From positions 40,370,362 to 40,434,361 of the forward strand of contig CM049307.1 in the NCBI GenBank assembly GCA_026874595.1: a stretch of 64,000 bases of DNA, in the 5' to 3' direction. Origin of the DNA: Sipunculus nudus. Its lineage: Eukaryota; Annelida; Sipuncula; Golfingiida; Sipunculidae. The stretch's first letter is position 1. Each line of letters begins with the position of its first letter. A model generated the notes under the pieces. It saw only the letters and a list, made by a program, of their open reading frames with translations. It made no database searches and was not told where the DNA came from. Below, piece after piece: positions 1-28,903 of this stretch. The position numbers and the translations under genes were made by a program.

Positions 1-16003
<16,003 letters not shown>

Positions 16004-16383
16004 TTTGTGGGTCCGTTCTCCACACAGAAGTGGTACAGCGCGTGAGAACTCAGAAAATGGAATACTCAGATGAGTTTCACACCTGTCGTTTCATTACCCC
16101 TATCGTGACTTGATGTCATTACACGCAGGTTGTTCACACATAGGGGTGTCATATATATTCATTAAGGTGTGTGTGTGTGTGTGTAGAAATACGGGTGTTC
16201 TTGAATTATCTATATGTTAAAATCTGAGTTTTGCATGTATATATATTGTTCACTCATCCCTTATATGTGTGTGTGATGTTAAATGCGTTATGAATAGGCA
16301 ATTTATTTACATCGCTGTTCCTTTTGTAATGGCAGTTTTTATGTTGAAAATATATAATGTGTACAGTTAGTGTATATGTTTGA

Positions 16384-16397
<14 letters not shown>

Positions 16398-16428
<31 letters not shown>
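16398..16428. repeat. (GA)n microsatellite
   Basis: About 15 GA units directly after a short (TG)n run. Confidence 0.95.
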
Positions 16429-16433
<5 letters not shown>

Positions 16434-16809
16434 GCAATTTTTTTTTTTAATTTAATTTTAATCACAAGCAAAACCTGGAACGGTATCATTAACCTTAGTA
16501 TGCATGCAGTTTATAAATTAGGCCTTGATATGGTTGTTATAACAACGTACTTTTCGCTAACATTGTAAATTATGTTCATGTTTTGATTTAGGAGACGTCT
16601 AATCATTGCTTTTTATACCTAAATTCATAAGAAATTTTGACTCGAGAAAATCATCCCTTTCAAAGATCTTTAACAAGTTATTTTTTAACGTGTCAGGGGT
16701 TAATCCACTTTATATATACAGGTATGTGAAACATAACGAGAGGATATAAATTTAAAATAAAGCCTAGTAAACAGTTTAATAACATTTTTAAATGCAGGCA
16801 TTAAATACT

Positions 16810-16813
<4 letters not shown>

Positions 16814-16878
<65 letters not shown>
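16814..16878. repeat. (AT)n microsatellite
   Basis: Pure TA dinucleotide run of about 65 bases in the intergenic region. Confidence 0.95.
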
Positions 16879-16881
<3 letters not shown>

Positions 16882-17423
16882 GGACTAATAAAAATCGGCC
16901 ATCTTCAACCTTTCCCACAAAGATATTGCCACAGTATTTATTTTAATATATGAAAAACACAAAGGCAAATTTCAGAATTTCGAGGAACAAAATAAACCTT
17001 AAGCCTGCAGGTATACTATAGTATTCATGCAGTTTAATATATTTAGAATATACTGAGGGAACTGATTAAAATGCAACTGTAAAGTCACCTTCATATTTAA
17101 AGGTGGTCAATTACATTCCGCGGTAAAGGGACGTTTCTAACATTTGATGCATGATACATTATGAGCAGCGGCCTTATTTTTAATTCGAATTTATTTATTT
17201 ATTTGGATCCAGATTTTTTATATCTTGACTGTGATACTCCCGTTTGTCAAATCCGTTGATATTTATCGCCTGGGATTCCAAGTGGGTTATAATTTTAATA
17301 CTTAACAAAAATTTGGTTTTCTCTTTACTTTTTCTCCTTGGTTTATTCGAATTTTCACCACGCAGCTGTCCTAAGATGGGAGATAGTTGCCTTCAATGTC
17401 CCTGCCCCCAACCTCTCCCGAAC

Positions 17424-17545
17424 TGTAATATCTCTACTTTTTTCTACTTATTATTGTAATATCTTTCATTTTATCTATTTATTACTGTAATATCTGTCAT
17501 TTTATGTTTATTACTGTAATATCTCTCATTTTATTAATTTATTTT
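17424..17545. repeat. Short tandem repeat, four units of about 30 bases
   Basis: CTGTAATATCTCTCATTTTA-like units spaced about 30 bases apart, differing in one or two positions. Confidence 0.8.
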
Positions 17546-17865
17546 CCAATTATTTTTTAATCATTTTCATTTTTAAATTTCTTTTTTATTTATAAGAAGT
17601 TGGATTTTTAAGTTTTCCACAGTTTATTACTTTCAAATTCATGTTAGGGATATTTATAGACAACTGTGTGATTAAAGTCAAGTTAGGATCAAGCGTTCAT
17701 ATATTTCTATAATGAGGAGGGAGTCTTTTCGTTACTACGCTCTGTGGGGTCATAACACTAAGGAACTCCCTCCGCCCTAAAATCGAATTCGTGTGTGAGG
17801 CACGGCCTTCTCGGTAGCCTGCAGAGCGCCAGGCCTGGGTTGGGGTCGAGAGTGAAAAATCTCAC

Positions 17866-17952
17866 GGCTCCTCTGTTGATATAATACCGGTACTCGAACT
17901 CAGGATCTGCGCCCTGCTGAGACCCGTGTGCTATACTAAGACTACAGGAGCC
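17866..17952 (-). repeat. tRNA-like head of a SINE-type element
   Basis: On the minus strand the 87 bases begin GGCTCCT and end AGGAGCC, a perfect 7-bp acceptor-like stem. TAGTCTTAGTATAG resembles an A box and GAGTTCGAGTAC a B box. The T-arm stem does not pair, so this is not a working tRNA. The flank to about 17710 may be the SINE body. Confidence 0.5.
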
Positions 17953-18359
17953 GGTTTAAGTTTAACATAAGACAGTTTAACATAATAACAACATTTATTC
18001 AATTATTTTACCGCGAGCTTTACATTTAAACGATATTTTTCAAGTAATAATCGTGGATGCGCATTTTCGCTATTGACATCAACATGTTGCAAACGATTAA
18101 AAGTTTATATCCTAAGTTTGAAGAAATATAAATATTAAATATTGAACCTTTCTAAATATTGATTGCATTATGCAAAGACATTTAAAGAGAACACTTTCTG
18201 AGAAAAAGAAACTCCTTATAATTTTTGGTGCCTCAAATGTCTTCTTTGCATATACAAATATTTTCCCTCTTAAGGAGAGGCCCTCCCCCGTTTAAAAATT
18301 ATATTTTCATAGGCAGAAATATATTATGTAGAAATATACTATAAATAATACAGTGTAGT

Positions 18360-18450
18360 ATTTTATATGTATACATATATATAATATATATAATTTATAT
18401 ATATATGATATATATATTATATATATAAATATATATATATATATAATATT
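18360..18450. repeat. AT-only palindromic stretch
   Basis: TATATA-rich sequence with several self-complementary blocks (ATATATAATATATAT and similar); no further structure assigned. Confidence 0.8.
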
Positions 18451-20361
18451 AATAAAAACAAGGGACTCATGGGTCACTGTGCTCAGCTGAAGTTGACCTT
18501 GAAGGTAAAAATCTAAAATAATATCAAATGGAGATAAAGTCTAATTAGAGGTAATATAGGCCATGGTTGGTTAATATGATTGAAAAAATTGTTGCAAATA
18601 ATATATTGTGATCTGACCATGTGTGTTTCCTTATGTAGAAACTGAAGCATGTAAGCAGTTTGTGAATATAAGATCTATACTTATACCATGATCATTGGTT
18701 GGCTTTTTGATTAGCTATTGGCAATTCTGCAATTTACACATTTGTCCAATTAGATCCTTTTTTTTTATTAAGCCATTTTTTTCTATTTAAAAAAAAATGT
18801 GTACAGTTGCCAAACCATTCCCACTCCACAGGTGGAAGGACTTGATGTTGGGTGCGGGGGGGGGGGGGGGGTGCTGGGTAATGATGGAATTTACCACACC
18901 TCTGTACCTCTGTATATATTTCTTTTTTAATAATTTTTTGCATGCAGTTGCAATAAAACTATTGTCCCCAGCTTTTAGGCCCAAGGACTCAATGGCAGGA
19001 GGAGGGGGGAATGGTGGGAGTTACAACACGCTTGCATATGCATACAGGATATAAAATTTAATTCAACAGTGCTTACAGGAAAAAAAGGTTATTCATAATG
19101 ATTAAATCTTTAAAAACAGGCAGAGAGATGGAAACACAAAGCAAATCACTTAAATTCCCATTCTACTGAGTCAGGAAAATAATTTAATGAACACATGTTT
19201 GCATTAGATCCTCATTTTATTACATCGTATTAATTTTTTATAAAAAATATATTGTTTTAAATTTGCAAAAAAATAAATATATGAAAATAGCACTTGATTC
19301 AGAATTCACAATTCAAAATTGCATCTTTATTTATCCATGATTTGCCTCATATTTTATCAAATTATGTCTACTGATGAGTTTAATTATATTTGAATTTGCT
19401 TAAATTATTGAAAAGGAAATTACTTTAAAATGCTACATTACTATACCTAATGGCATCTTCTGGATTACTCCTTGAATTACTAAGTTTTGTACATTGGAGT
19501 GTAAAGAGTTTTACAACTAAGGAAATACAGTTCAAACAATAACAATTTTTGCAATTCACTGGTTGGGGTTGAGGGGGGGGGGGGGATGACATGAGAATAA
19601 CTGTACACCTGTGACAACAGGGGTGCTAGACCATTGTTGCATCACTTATAAGATTACCAAGGCAGGGCAGTAGTGACCAGAAGTGGGCGGCCTCGAGCTT
19701 GACAATGCAAATGAATACAACAGAGCCTCTGAAAAAAAACTTCGATAACTCCCCTTATTTTTTAGCTTTTATTTTCAATTTCAGAATTTAACAGATTAAA
19801 TCTTTGTAGTTACCTTCTATGAAAATTAATTCAAATGTACTCAGGAAAACACGTGCCACGGTCAAAGTTGGGCAAAATTTAAGCTACTGATTTTACATTT
19901 ATGCTTATAACTTTAAGAAATATTCAAAATTAAGATCTCATTTTGGGTATACGATTGAATTTAAATTAAATAAAGTTATATCCCTGATAAAAAAAGTCTC
20001 TAGTCCAACATTTGTCATGTTAAGTGAGAAAATATCTTTCCCGATTTTTTACAAAGTGCATTATTTTTGGGGACATGTTTCGGTCCATAAAATTACGTAA
20101 TGCTGATCTAATTTCTGGCATGTACATTGGAACTATAAAGGGGAATATTTATGGCTAATATGAAGAAAAACAGTTGAGTGGTTTTGATATTAGGCAGTTT
20201 TGAAGTGTGATAATAGGTATTTAATATAAAATTGAAGTTTTTCATTAATTTCTCGGGGGAATGCTGTCACAGCGACACAGTATTCGGTTTGGTAGGAGAT
20301 ATAGGGGTCAGCAAAAAGTATGCCGAATTTTGGATTCGTAGGTCGAACGGTTTCAAAATGT

Positions 20362-20425
20362 GCCAATCTAACGGACAGACGGATGTACAGACGGTAAGAC
20401 AGACGGACGGACGGACGACAGACAA
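20362..20425. repeat. GACGGACA-type short tandem repeat
   Basis: ACGGACAGACGGATGTACAG followed by further GACGGACG units. This kind of array often ends longer molluscan repeats (recollection). Confidence 0.7.
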
Positions 20426-21808
20426 TGGACCATAACTATAGCTCAGATGACTTATAGTTGAGCTAAAACCTAAATGCACAATTTAAGAACTTAGTTTTTA
20501 TTAATACCCTTCAACCGCGAAAACAGAATTATAATTTGTTTTGATTATTTTGGCGGGCCCCCACATATGATTAACACGTTGATATAAACAAACGGGCATC
20601 CTTGTGCGGTGATATCCACTTTTTCTGGCATTTTTTTAATGAAGGGATTACCCTTAGTTCATTAAGGTCTAATAGGTGATTGGGCATCTTTAGCGTGTAT
20701 TATTCCAATTCCCTTCTTTTGGATGGAAGAAGGTATAGGGCGCGTCCGGTGCCCCTCCAAATCCGCCCGTCCGTCCGTATTCATATTGGTAAATATTAAT
20801 TTAGCGTTATCTGACACCGGCATGAAAGAAAAGATGTAGTATTTTTGTATGTATAAAGTATGAAAACAACTAATCAGAAATTAAATTGGTTCCGAAACCT
20901 CTAGGTATATAGATTTCGTAGATACCCTTAAAACTTACAGTATTTTGATGTAAAGGCACTGATCATATAGATTGTAGATTTGCCTCCAAAGATCAAACTC
21001 AAATTTTGCAACGTTTTGAATAAAGTCATGTTTTTGATTATAATTTAAACTGTTGCACACTTTCTGTAGTAACCAAAATAAGCAGACTTTAGTCACGCAA
21101 AATATATGAAAAATAATTTAAAAAGGACTAGACATAAAACTTGCCTTAACGTGATAAGTGTATTTTTATGATATTCTTTGGGGAATCAATAAACTCATAA
21201 CGTCGTTATTTTCCACAATGTGTCCTATTGTATGCTCAAAATGAAAAAAAAAATTCTTTTTATTCTTATAATTGAATCAAATGACCTGGGGGCAAAAACT
21301 TGCATGCACCCCTCCGCTTTTCCTTTTGAGATAATCCAGGGAACAAATATTAAAATAAATCTTATGTGCACTGTACTATAAGGCATTCAAAGATAAGCTG
21401 AGAACTAAATAAGTAAGGCGGGAAACAGACGACCCGCCACTTTGGTCATGTTGACGAGGTGTTTGTGGGATGTTGTGGGCCTTCTTTAAAAAGATAAGTG
21501 TCACACCTTGTTATATTCGAGGGACTAGCCCTGTGTGATCTGTATATGAGCCTCATTACGTGCTGACGTGACAGTGTAGTCAGTTGTCGCATTTCATAAC
21601 ACATGCATTTCTATATTTGGTATATACTCTCACAGTATCTCAATAAATGCAGATACTCATACACTCAAACATTTTTTTTATAATATCATTTATTATAATA
21701 ACAATGCCTGAGGAACAATTCAAAGCTAAGGATAAGTACTTAAACATCAGCAAAACGTACATTGACAATTTTATAACCCGCCAGCAGTCTGGCAATAATA
21801 TTAACATA

Positions 21809-21811
<3 letters not shown>

Positions 21812-21858
<47 letters not shown>
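21812..21858. repeat. (AT)n microsatellite
   Basis: About 23 AT units; both strands give an apparent Ile-Tyr ORF that is an artefact of the repeat. Confidence 0.95.
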
Positions 21859-21862
<4 letters not shown>

Positions 21863-22235
21863 AAAGTGTTACATGTCCGATAAAGATAAAAGGATACTTC
21901 CCTCAATAAGTCTGATATAACCAAAATAACATATAAAAAAAATAAAGCTGTTGTTAATATTAAAATCGCTTTAAACAAACATTTGTTGGAGAGACAAAAA
22001 TGGATAATGGCTAATATGTAAACGACTGTAGGGTACAAAAGGTCTCAGGAAGGCATTACAGACAACTCACATTTAAATAGAAAAAACGCACTTGTGTATT
22101 AAGTCGGAGTGACATGACGACAACTTCAAGAGCACGAACCTCCTATTAACGAATATTGTAATTTTTTTCTACCGCAGCACCAATTCCTTACATGTTAACA
22201 GTGTAAAATCAGCAGGATAGCTCTTTTCATAAGTA

Positions 22236-22251
22236 TTTATTTATTTTTATT
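22236..22251 (-). promoter_or_regulatory. Candidate polyadenylation signals for gene B
   Basis: Three overlapping or adjacent AATAAA hexamers on the minus strand, about 490 bases after the gene B stop. AATAAA is frequent in AT-rich DNA, so this is only a candidate. Confidence 0.35.
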
Positions 22252-22742
22252 CCTGCATTTGCGTCTGCGAAAGCTTAAAGCCACGAGTCTTTTTTCAGTG
22301 ACATTAAGTAACCTCTCTCTCATCTGTTAGACAAATTTAAAGGTCTTAGTCTTTATGAATGCTAATCTGCGCGCTTCCGTAACATTCCGAAACTTCCAAA
22401 CATACTGTGTGCTTTAATGCAGGCGAGTTAGTAATACTAGAGGGGTATACCCTTAATTATTACATGCGACTTTTGACATCCGCGTTTCAGTGTGTATGTA
22501 AATTGCAACCCCATAAATAGTTTCGATTTTTTTTAAGAGGCCAGGATTTTGTTTTTGCATTCCAGGGCACGGAAATACGACAACGTACTCCGAGGATAGT
22601 CTCCAGGTGGGAATCTATCTGCGGAGATAGTTTGGTGGCCAATTGACTGGCATCTTCCGAGTAGAAGCTGGAAAAACGCCCTGGGGTGACCGCGCCCTCG
22701 TCCTCAAACCTTAGAAGGATATCAACGATGAAACATTATATA

Positions 22743-22848
22743 CTAGCTCTTTCTCTCTCTTAGCAGACTGTAGTATATGCCCCTGTTCTTCCGAAGTTCT
22801 GTTGGCGTGCCATACTCGGCTAAATATCCCTCATCCAGCACCATGACC
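22743..22848 (-). CDS. ABCC-like: Gene B exon 31, C-terminus and stop
   Basis: Encodes RVMVLDEGYLAEYGTPTEL followed by a short basic tail ending RERKS and TAG at 22745-22743. It matches the MRP C-terminus (VIVLDKGEIxEYG...). The normal end supports a complete protein. Confidence 0.92.
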
Positions 22849-24672
22849 CTACAATATAAAGTTAAAGCAAAGGGTAAGAAATGTAGAGAATGATTATTAA
22901 AACTTTTTAATCATTAAAATATACATATATAAGCTATAAAGTTAACTAAGATAAGATACTGAATTTTCATTATATTGAGTTTGAGGATTCATTTCGTTCT
23001 AAACATATGACATTCATATTACAAATACAACTTTGTCGTCTCACGGAAAAATAATTGTATCCTTTACCAATTTGCTTTGATAACATGTTCTCATATTTTC
23101 TGATTCTAATTTGTCTTAAGCTTTGAGAAAACGTTTATGGAAAATTACATATTATCTAAACAAACATACATTTTCAATCCTATAGGCAACTCTAACAAAT
23201 GACCATATGAACGAACCTGTCACATTGTGAAATCATCTTTGGATTGTTTGAAGCATTTAAAACTGTACACCCTGTGAACTCTCTCTGTATCAGCTCATTT
23301 ATTATCTCCTTTGTCTCCGCATCAACATTCTCTGTGACGTCATGAAGGACAAGGATCCGGGATCTTCGTAGAAATGCACGCGCAAAGCACACCAGCTGCT
23401 GTTGTCCAAGGCTGGGACCAATCAGAAATATAGATTTTAAGAAATGTTAAAAAATATGAAAGTATGAAATTGAGTATGGTCATGAAGACAATTAATGGTC
23501 TTCATTCCTCGAACCTCATTAACATAGCATCCTTTTTTTCAATAAATGATGCCATTTTACAAGAATAAACTTAAAAGAAATAAAGAATATCAGTCCAATT
23601 AAATGATAATTTAAAACTCTCAGTAGTTTTTTGGGCAAAACTGGCATAAAAGTTTATACAATTTGAATAAGTACAGTTATGAGGGTCATGAGGACAATCG
23701 TATTTTAATTATAAGGAGGTCATAAAGGCAATGAATGACAATATGTCAGGTGCAAAGATAACGTAATGTTATGATTCTTCGTCGCTGTGAGATAATTATA
23801 TACGTGAAACAACACATTATAACAACTACCTGAGACGGCTGTGGCCCTCTTCGCATTGGCTCTCTAGTTTTTGAGGTAACTTCTGTACAACTTCCTTGAG
23901 GCGGGCCCGTTCCAGTGCGGTCCAAAGTTCGTTGTCTGAGTGGGATTCGTACGGGTCTAGGTTCATCCTGAGCGTCCCAGTCAAAATGAGCGGATCCTAC
24001 ATGGCAAGTATTTTAAAACAGATGGTTTTATTTATTAGAGATACTAACGGTATGCACTCCAAGATGATTTTAAGCGTGCATGGTAAGCATTTATACACGT
24101 ATCTAGCACATGAATTTCGAAGTCATGGTGCGGCAGGTATGATGTTTTAAATAATATAAATAAATAATAAAGAAATATAATCAATTAATAATCAAAGAGA
24201 TATTACTTGATTAATTTCGTATTTTCTGCCGCATAAATTTACGGCAAACAGCAAAGACCTTCTATGAAGGGGAAAAAAGATTAATCAGATTAAAAAAGAT
24301 TAATTTTAATAAAAAATTTTTGTCACAACTTCAAAACATTTTCATAAAATTGGTAAAGCCTTTATTCGTCATCATAGTGCAATTCACCCTTATACATCAA
24401 TACCCATCACAAATTAGTAATTACAACAATATAAAACTTAACCTTGCAACACGAAAAGAACACAGATGGCGCCACCGCAAGCATCAGGTGGCGCCAAAGA
24501 GAATTAATTAAAACGTTTCTTGTTTGACTCCAAATTATGCGGGAAAATTTATGCTCACGTGGTTGTATATTTCTTATAGTATATGTATAGAAATATTTCT
24601 TATAATTATCATTAAAATTATTCATTATCATAAGAATTACATTAGAACATTTTTTGCACAGGTGGTTGTATG

Positions 24673-24739
<67 letters not shown>

Positions 24740-26173
24740 TATTTTTTCTTATAATCGACTTGTTAAACGTAATACGACTTACTTGTGTTATGAGAGTAAA
24801 TCTTTCCCTCAAGGCTTGCAGGGATATCTGGTTCAGAGCCACGCCATCGATGATAACCGCTCCCTTCATAGACTCCACCATCCGGAAGAGACAGTCACAT
24901 ACGGCTGACAGACTTGGCGGCTGACGACTGATGACGCCAATCTGGAAACAGGTACATGTGACATACACTGCGCTTCGGCCTTTTGAAATCAGTTCGGCTA
25001 AGTAAAACAAAAGCCTTTTGTTTTGACTCAGCCGAACTATTTTCGAAAGGCCGAGGCGCAGTGAAGGGTATACAGATGAATGTATCTTTATCCCTGAAAT
25101 GTTACAAGCGGTATGTAGTGTCATTTTATTTTACAAATTTATTATTTAGAGAGATCACATAGATGACTGGTAATAATTTGATATTGTATTTGATTTATAT
25201 AAATCTCTATGTATACTGTATTTTAATTCCAGTATCATGTATTCATAAAATTAAGCAACAGAGTAATGTTTATGGCTTTTCTTAACATGACTAAAACCAA
25301 ACGTTCTTGACACTGGTTGGGTGTTTGCAGGAGTTTCGTATATTGTTTATCTTATGTGAGTTTTGTTTTTGTATCTCTGATTTATTTTTAACTTTGTAGA
25401 ATTATGATGCAAATATCATGGTTTCCTTGGCGATATCACCATGCGCTGTATATACTTCTCTCTTTGTCCCGGGTCGGTATATGATTGACGGGTCACTGAT
25501 ACACGTGACAAATTAAATTACAAAAGCCTTACCTTCTCTGACGGTTTGACGGTACAGGTAAGGTCTTTGAGGGCAGGAGTCTGTGCCCCGGGGTAATGAG
25601 CCGTCACGCGGTGAAATCTCACTTCACCTTTGTGTGGCCAGGACGGAAAAGGTTTTTTAACAGGACTGCCTTCGATTTCCTAAAGAATGTCAGAAACATC
25701 CGAGACCAGTAAGTGAGCGATGCTTAAATATAAACAATGGAATATCATAATTCTATGTTTACTAAATTGTTTACTAAATCATATTTGATATTCCACTTGC
25801 CGACACATAACCACAATACTTTTGCATACAAATACATGTATTTTTTATACGACCATGGAAATATTCACAGGTCAACTTTTCTTGCTGAAGCCCTGTCCTG
25901 TTTGTAGTGCAATTTCGTCACAGACTGTCTCCTGTGAAGTGGCCAATTCTATGATCACCATATTAATCCAGGAGAATGCAATACTCGAGTAAAGTTAAAA
26001 CATTTGTAGGAAAAAAGTAATAGGGCCATTTGTTAATATCCAACCTGAATGCAGATAGCTATATTTGGTAATGCTTGTATATATGTAAATGGACATGACA
26101 TCGTTTTATTTGCAGGGCTTATAATCGGATTCAAAGTTGTTATAATTATATATATATAAATTTATATATACAT

Positions 26174-26221
<48 letters not shown>

Positions 26222-26281
26222 TCGGTGGGTTTCTATACAATAAACATCTTTAAAATAAAGTAAAGAATAAAAGATTTGAGT

Positions 26282-26316
<35 letters not shown>

Positions 26317-26392
26317 TCGGTGGGTTTCTATACAATAAACATCTTTAAAATAAAGTAAAGAATAAAAGATTTGAGTAACGTATTTTATATAT

Positions 26393-26463
<71 letters not shown>

Positions 26464-28854
26464 CCGTCGACTCTTTAGATCTGTCGTAAGTTATCCAACA
26501 TAGTAGGCCCACAGGATGTAACCGTTCTTAGATGACAGCATACACAGTAAAGAGAAAGGCTGAAACAGGTGAAGAATAAATCTTGACGGTAGACTTGAGC
26601 CCGGTGGCAGACTTGAGCATGGACAAAATGCAGATATATGAAATAGATACTATGTAAGTGTAATCAGCTAGCTACTCTTAGAGAATGAGATAAAACAGGT
26701 GCCCAACCTTTTCTGGACAACCTATTTGTCCCTCAATCCGACACACGGCATTAAAATGATGTCGCATGTCCTTCGTCATGAATGTCAGAAGACTGAGGCT
26801 CCCTGTGCACTGCAAGAAACAAAATAACATAACGTTTTGTTACGAGACACCAAAATACTAGAGAAAGTGATATAAAGTGAAATAAATATATAAAGAAATG
26901 TGACGTATTATTACGAGACGCCAAAATACTGTAGAAAGTCCCAAGACTGGGGTTTCCCGTGCACTGAAAGGAAAGGAATAACAGAAATGTAATATTTTCG
27001 AAACGCCGAAATCCAACAGAAAGTGGCATTATCCGTGCCGCCCTCATATCTTCCTAGATACCACCGCAAAAAAAATGACCAAATTCGTCTTATTTGAATA
27101 AAAAGCCAACAAAAAATTACCAGAGACCCTTTAAACCGTTGCCTATAGAAGTTGCTCACATCGTCTGAGAAATTTAAAATTTGAAATAACATTTGTAAAT
27201 GCATTGATATGGGTTTTATTTCGTTAGGAAACATTAGCAGGTAAACTTCTCCGGGCTCTGATATATTTCTATGAGGAAAATGACAAAAAATTCAAGCAAT
27301 AAAAAAACTAACTGAACTAACTGATTTCTTAGACTTTCCCACTGTTTAAAGATAATCTATATTTTTAATTTGAATTACCTATTAAAACGACTGATAATAA
27401 AACTTGGATCTTACCTGCATAGCGTACATGACAGACAGCCAAGCCGCGCTGGGACTGATTGAAGTTCGGTAACCGACCGCCAGAACAGCTGAGAAGAACA
27501 GGACAAAGGAACCAATGGTCTCCACAAGAATACTCACCAATCTGCAGGTAAGAAACCCAAACGTTACACTGAATATTATCAGATGGCAGGCATTCGTTAC
27601 CATGATAACGTGTTGGTCTGTGAATCGGGTGCGTTTAATAAAGGTCATAAACATATTGTTACAGTTAGACAAATGCATGACGTATACATTGTCTTTAAAT
27701 TCATAATGACTCAAACTCCCTCTGACTAGATTGTGTGAAGGGTATTATTTCGTAACTACATCCTAATACAGTATAGATAATAAAAAACTAACACTTGCAT
27801 ATATTCAGCAACTAATTGCACGGGTACATTAAATACTGTGACAGGTGTAATAAAGGCGTGAAAATGAGGGCGTTGCTCAGGAATAAGCCACTTTACCACG
27901 CGCTTTATAAATCACATAATTAACAGTAATCTTAATGAATTTCCTATATTTGATTTATTATTTCTGAGACGCTGACCTATTTCCCATGACTCTTGAGAAG
28001 TATGCCATGTTGTCCTCGTCGAGAAGACGACTGAAGGTGTTGAGGCACTGTTCCTTAATCCCGTACTCTCGGACAGTCCTGGCCCCGAATACCGACTCCC
28101 CGTAGTACTCGCTGTGTCTGGCCCGCTTCGCTAGCTCCATTCGTTTCACTTGTTGACAGAACCGCAGGTAAACGAGCTATGTAAAATAAATTTATATGGC
28201 ATATGTAATACTGAGAATCTTCTTGAGGGTGCAAAGAAATTTACAGTACAAATGTTGGATTAAATTTGTCACAGAAACGAGAGGAACTATATATAAAAAT
28301 AACACTAGAGGCTAGCAACTGAGTGAGCATGGGGAACCTGGTATGGATTGTACGACCTTAAGAATAAGATCAGTGTAAGAAATAAATATCATTTGGGACC
28401 AATATTGGGAATACAAGTCAACAAAAAATGACAGAAGACATTTAGAACCCAAGTAGAACCACCAACAAAATAAGAATGACCTAGATAGGAAATATGAATA
28501 TAGCAATAAACTCATCAACCCCTATAGGCCTCTCTAACCTACGAGAAACTCTTAATCAATGTTATGTATGTATTTATGTAATATGAAAAAAACCCCACTA
28601 ACTGTAAGAATAACGAATCCAGCGGTCAGGGCGGCCGCAACCACTAGGAAGACCGGTGTAGCATAAGAAATTGCAACCAAAGTTTGTAGGAGTCCGCCGA
28701 CCATCCCTAACCACATTCTGACAACCATCGGAAGATTAACATCTAGTAAACTCATGTCCCTTGAAAAACTGGAAAAAAATCATCATCCTTATGATGGATG
28801 TCTTTATATGGCATAGATATGTAAAATATATATTCAGCGTCACAATATCTGTAT

Positions 28855-28903
<49 letters not shown>

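Larger units (their letters stand above)
16004..22742. other. Intergenic region between gene A start and gene B end
   Basis: About 6.7 kb with no coding sequence that I recognise; open frames are short and follow simple repeats. It should contain the gene A promoter, but no TATA box or initiator could be called. Contents: (TG)n near 16167, (GA)n near 16399, a long (AT)n at 16814, a four-unit tandem at 17424, the SINE-like unit near 17700-17952, an AT palindrome near 18360-18450, G runs near 18857 and 19574, a GACGGACA array near 20362, and (AT)n at 21812. Confidence 0.7.

Noticed and set aside
17866-17952. A functional tRNA gene
   Set aside because: The acceptor stem pairs, but the T-arm stem does not and the anticodon arm cannot be assigned, so a SINE head is more likely.
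18797-19054. Gly-rich plus-strand frame
   Set aside because: Produced by G homopolymer runs; no homology or splice context.
21640-22038. 132-codon minus-strand frame with hydrophobic Ile-Tyr runs
   Set aside because: It is carried by the (AT)n microsatellite, which translates as Ile-Tyr on both strands; no start context or homology.
26911-27234. Possible extra gene B exon from the decoy acceptor near 26963
   Set aside because: Joining it to exon 26 shifts the frame, and the family has no extra residues there. Kept only as a finding about decoy splicing.
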